64,000 bases of DNA from Capitella teleta. Its lineage: Eukaryota; Annelida; Polychaeta; Capitellidae. The position numbers and the translations under genes were made by a program. The notes beneath the pieces are model-generated. The model searched no databases, was not told the DNA's origin, and saw only the letters and a list, made by a program, of their open reading frames with translations. Shown here piece by piece: positions 63,401-64,000 of this stretch (positions are counted from its first letter, which is position 1; each line of letters begins with the position of its first letter). Location: assembly GCA_000328365.1 (NCBI GenBank), contig KB310466.1, forward strand, positions 250,081 to 314,080, given 5' to 3'.

Positions 63401-64000
63401 TGCACCACACTGCACACAGCACACATCAGAACTTGAGATATTTACCCCGAAAGAAAGTTCATAGAACACAGTTTTTAAAGACACCTCACTGGCTTCGCTA
63501 AGCATGCCACTAATACAGGGCTTCTCTAATTGAATATTCATGAGGGTCTGGATACACAGAGGTGACATGAAACAAGCCTTTGTTTCGTGTTCAGCCAGCA
63601 CGCCTGTGTATTGTATAATTATGTGTAATCAACGGCAATGCGATATGGCTGACCTTGGGCAGAAGATGCCCTGGCACTCTTGAAAGCTAAATGCTAGAAA
63701 TATCCAAGAGTGACCGGAAGGAAGACAGGGTTCAATCAATACAAGGGAATAACGGTTGAAATTAGTCAAACTACATCTTTACATGCAATGTACAAGCTGA
63801 CCCGTACACTAGACTGTCAGACCTCAGTGATGAGTAGCTCTGCTACTGAAGTACCAACACGTTTTAGTTCTAGTGCATGACATTTACGAGAGGACCACGT
63901 CAGACAAGACACTCGAGATGTCATCAAGATAATTAGATGAATCCAAACAAAGGAGTGGACAAGCAACACACAAGATTGTGGCAACAACCATTGCTCACAC
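57431..64000. other. Gene-free tract upstream of the nuclear receptor
   Basis: About 6.5 kb without a supported coding exon on either strand. It probably contains the first intron, untranslated first exon(s) and promoter of the NR5-like gene. A consensus minus-strand donor (gcg|gtgagtg at about 58866) could end an untranslated exon, but this is a guess. Open frames here are short and without domains. A GAA-type run lies at 62294-62312. Confidence 0.45.

Overview
This is nuclear DNA from an animal, probably a marine early-branching metazoan. It holds spliced genes with GT-AG introns. Most introns are 50-100 bp, sitting in large gene-free tracts full of MITEs, SINEs and simple repeats. The gene set is metazoan: laminin gamma, an NR5-type nuclear receptor, a Cys-loop receptor and NELF-B. 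Tiny introns plus this repertoire would suit a sponge or another basal lineage, but the sequence alone does not settle the species.

Seven protein genes were assembled by joining exons at splice sites with phase kept throughout. A laminin gamma chain (minus, 5969-17305, 21 coding exons, 1621 aa) carries the nidogen-binding heptapeptide NIDPNAV. A two-exon coiled-coil protein (plus, 21888-24833, 312 aa) and an Ala-rich PPxY protein (plus, about 28458-31082) are not recognised. NAT10 RNA cytidine acetyltransferase (minus, 31501-35585, 18 coding exons, 1025 aa) is convergent with the PPxY gene. A Cys-loop (nicotinic-like) channel subunit lies at 39757-41418 (plus, 6 exons, 439 aa). NELF-B lies at 44949-49978 (minus, 8 exons, 569 aa). 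An FTZ-F1/SF-1/LRH-1-like nuclear receptor lies at 55392-57404 (minus, 5 coding exons, 600 aa). A tRNA-Tyr(GUA) gene with an 18-nt intron is at 19610-19700 (minus).

Between the genes, 0-5.2 kb holds a hAT-like MITE with 8-bp target duplication, a LINE reverse-transcriptase fragment and a pogo-like MITE. The 17.4-21.8 kb stretch holds homopolymers, a 50-nt hairpin flanked by 10-bp direct repeats, and the tRNA. The 24.9-28.4 kb stretch holds a mariner-like MITE and a degenerate tandem repeat. At 36.6-38.3 kb one MITE copy is interrupted by three other elements, and the paralogous copy at 43.5-44.2 kb lacks all three. NELF-B intron 1 is about 3 kb and contains a pogo/Tigger-like transposon and two copies of a tRNA-derived SINE. 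At 50.5-52.7 kb lie decayed retroelements, including a Ty3/gypsy-like fossil. No gene was recognised from 57.4 kb to the end.

The genes do not form one pathway. They are a mix of housekeeping genes (NAT10 in rRNA/tRNA acetylation, NELF-B in promoter-proximal pausing) and metazoan tissue genes (laminin, nuclear receptor, ion channel). No CRISPR, operon or novel multi-gene system was found. The best leads are the NR5-type receptor, the conserved laminin nidogen site, the nested transposons with their empty site, and the two unidentified proteins.
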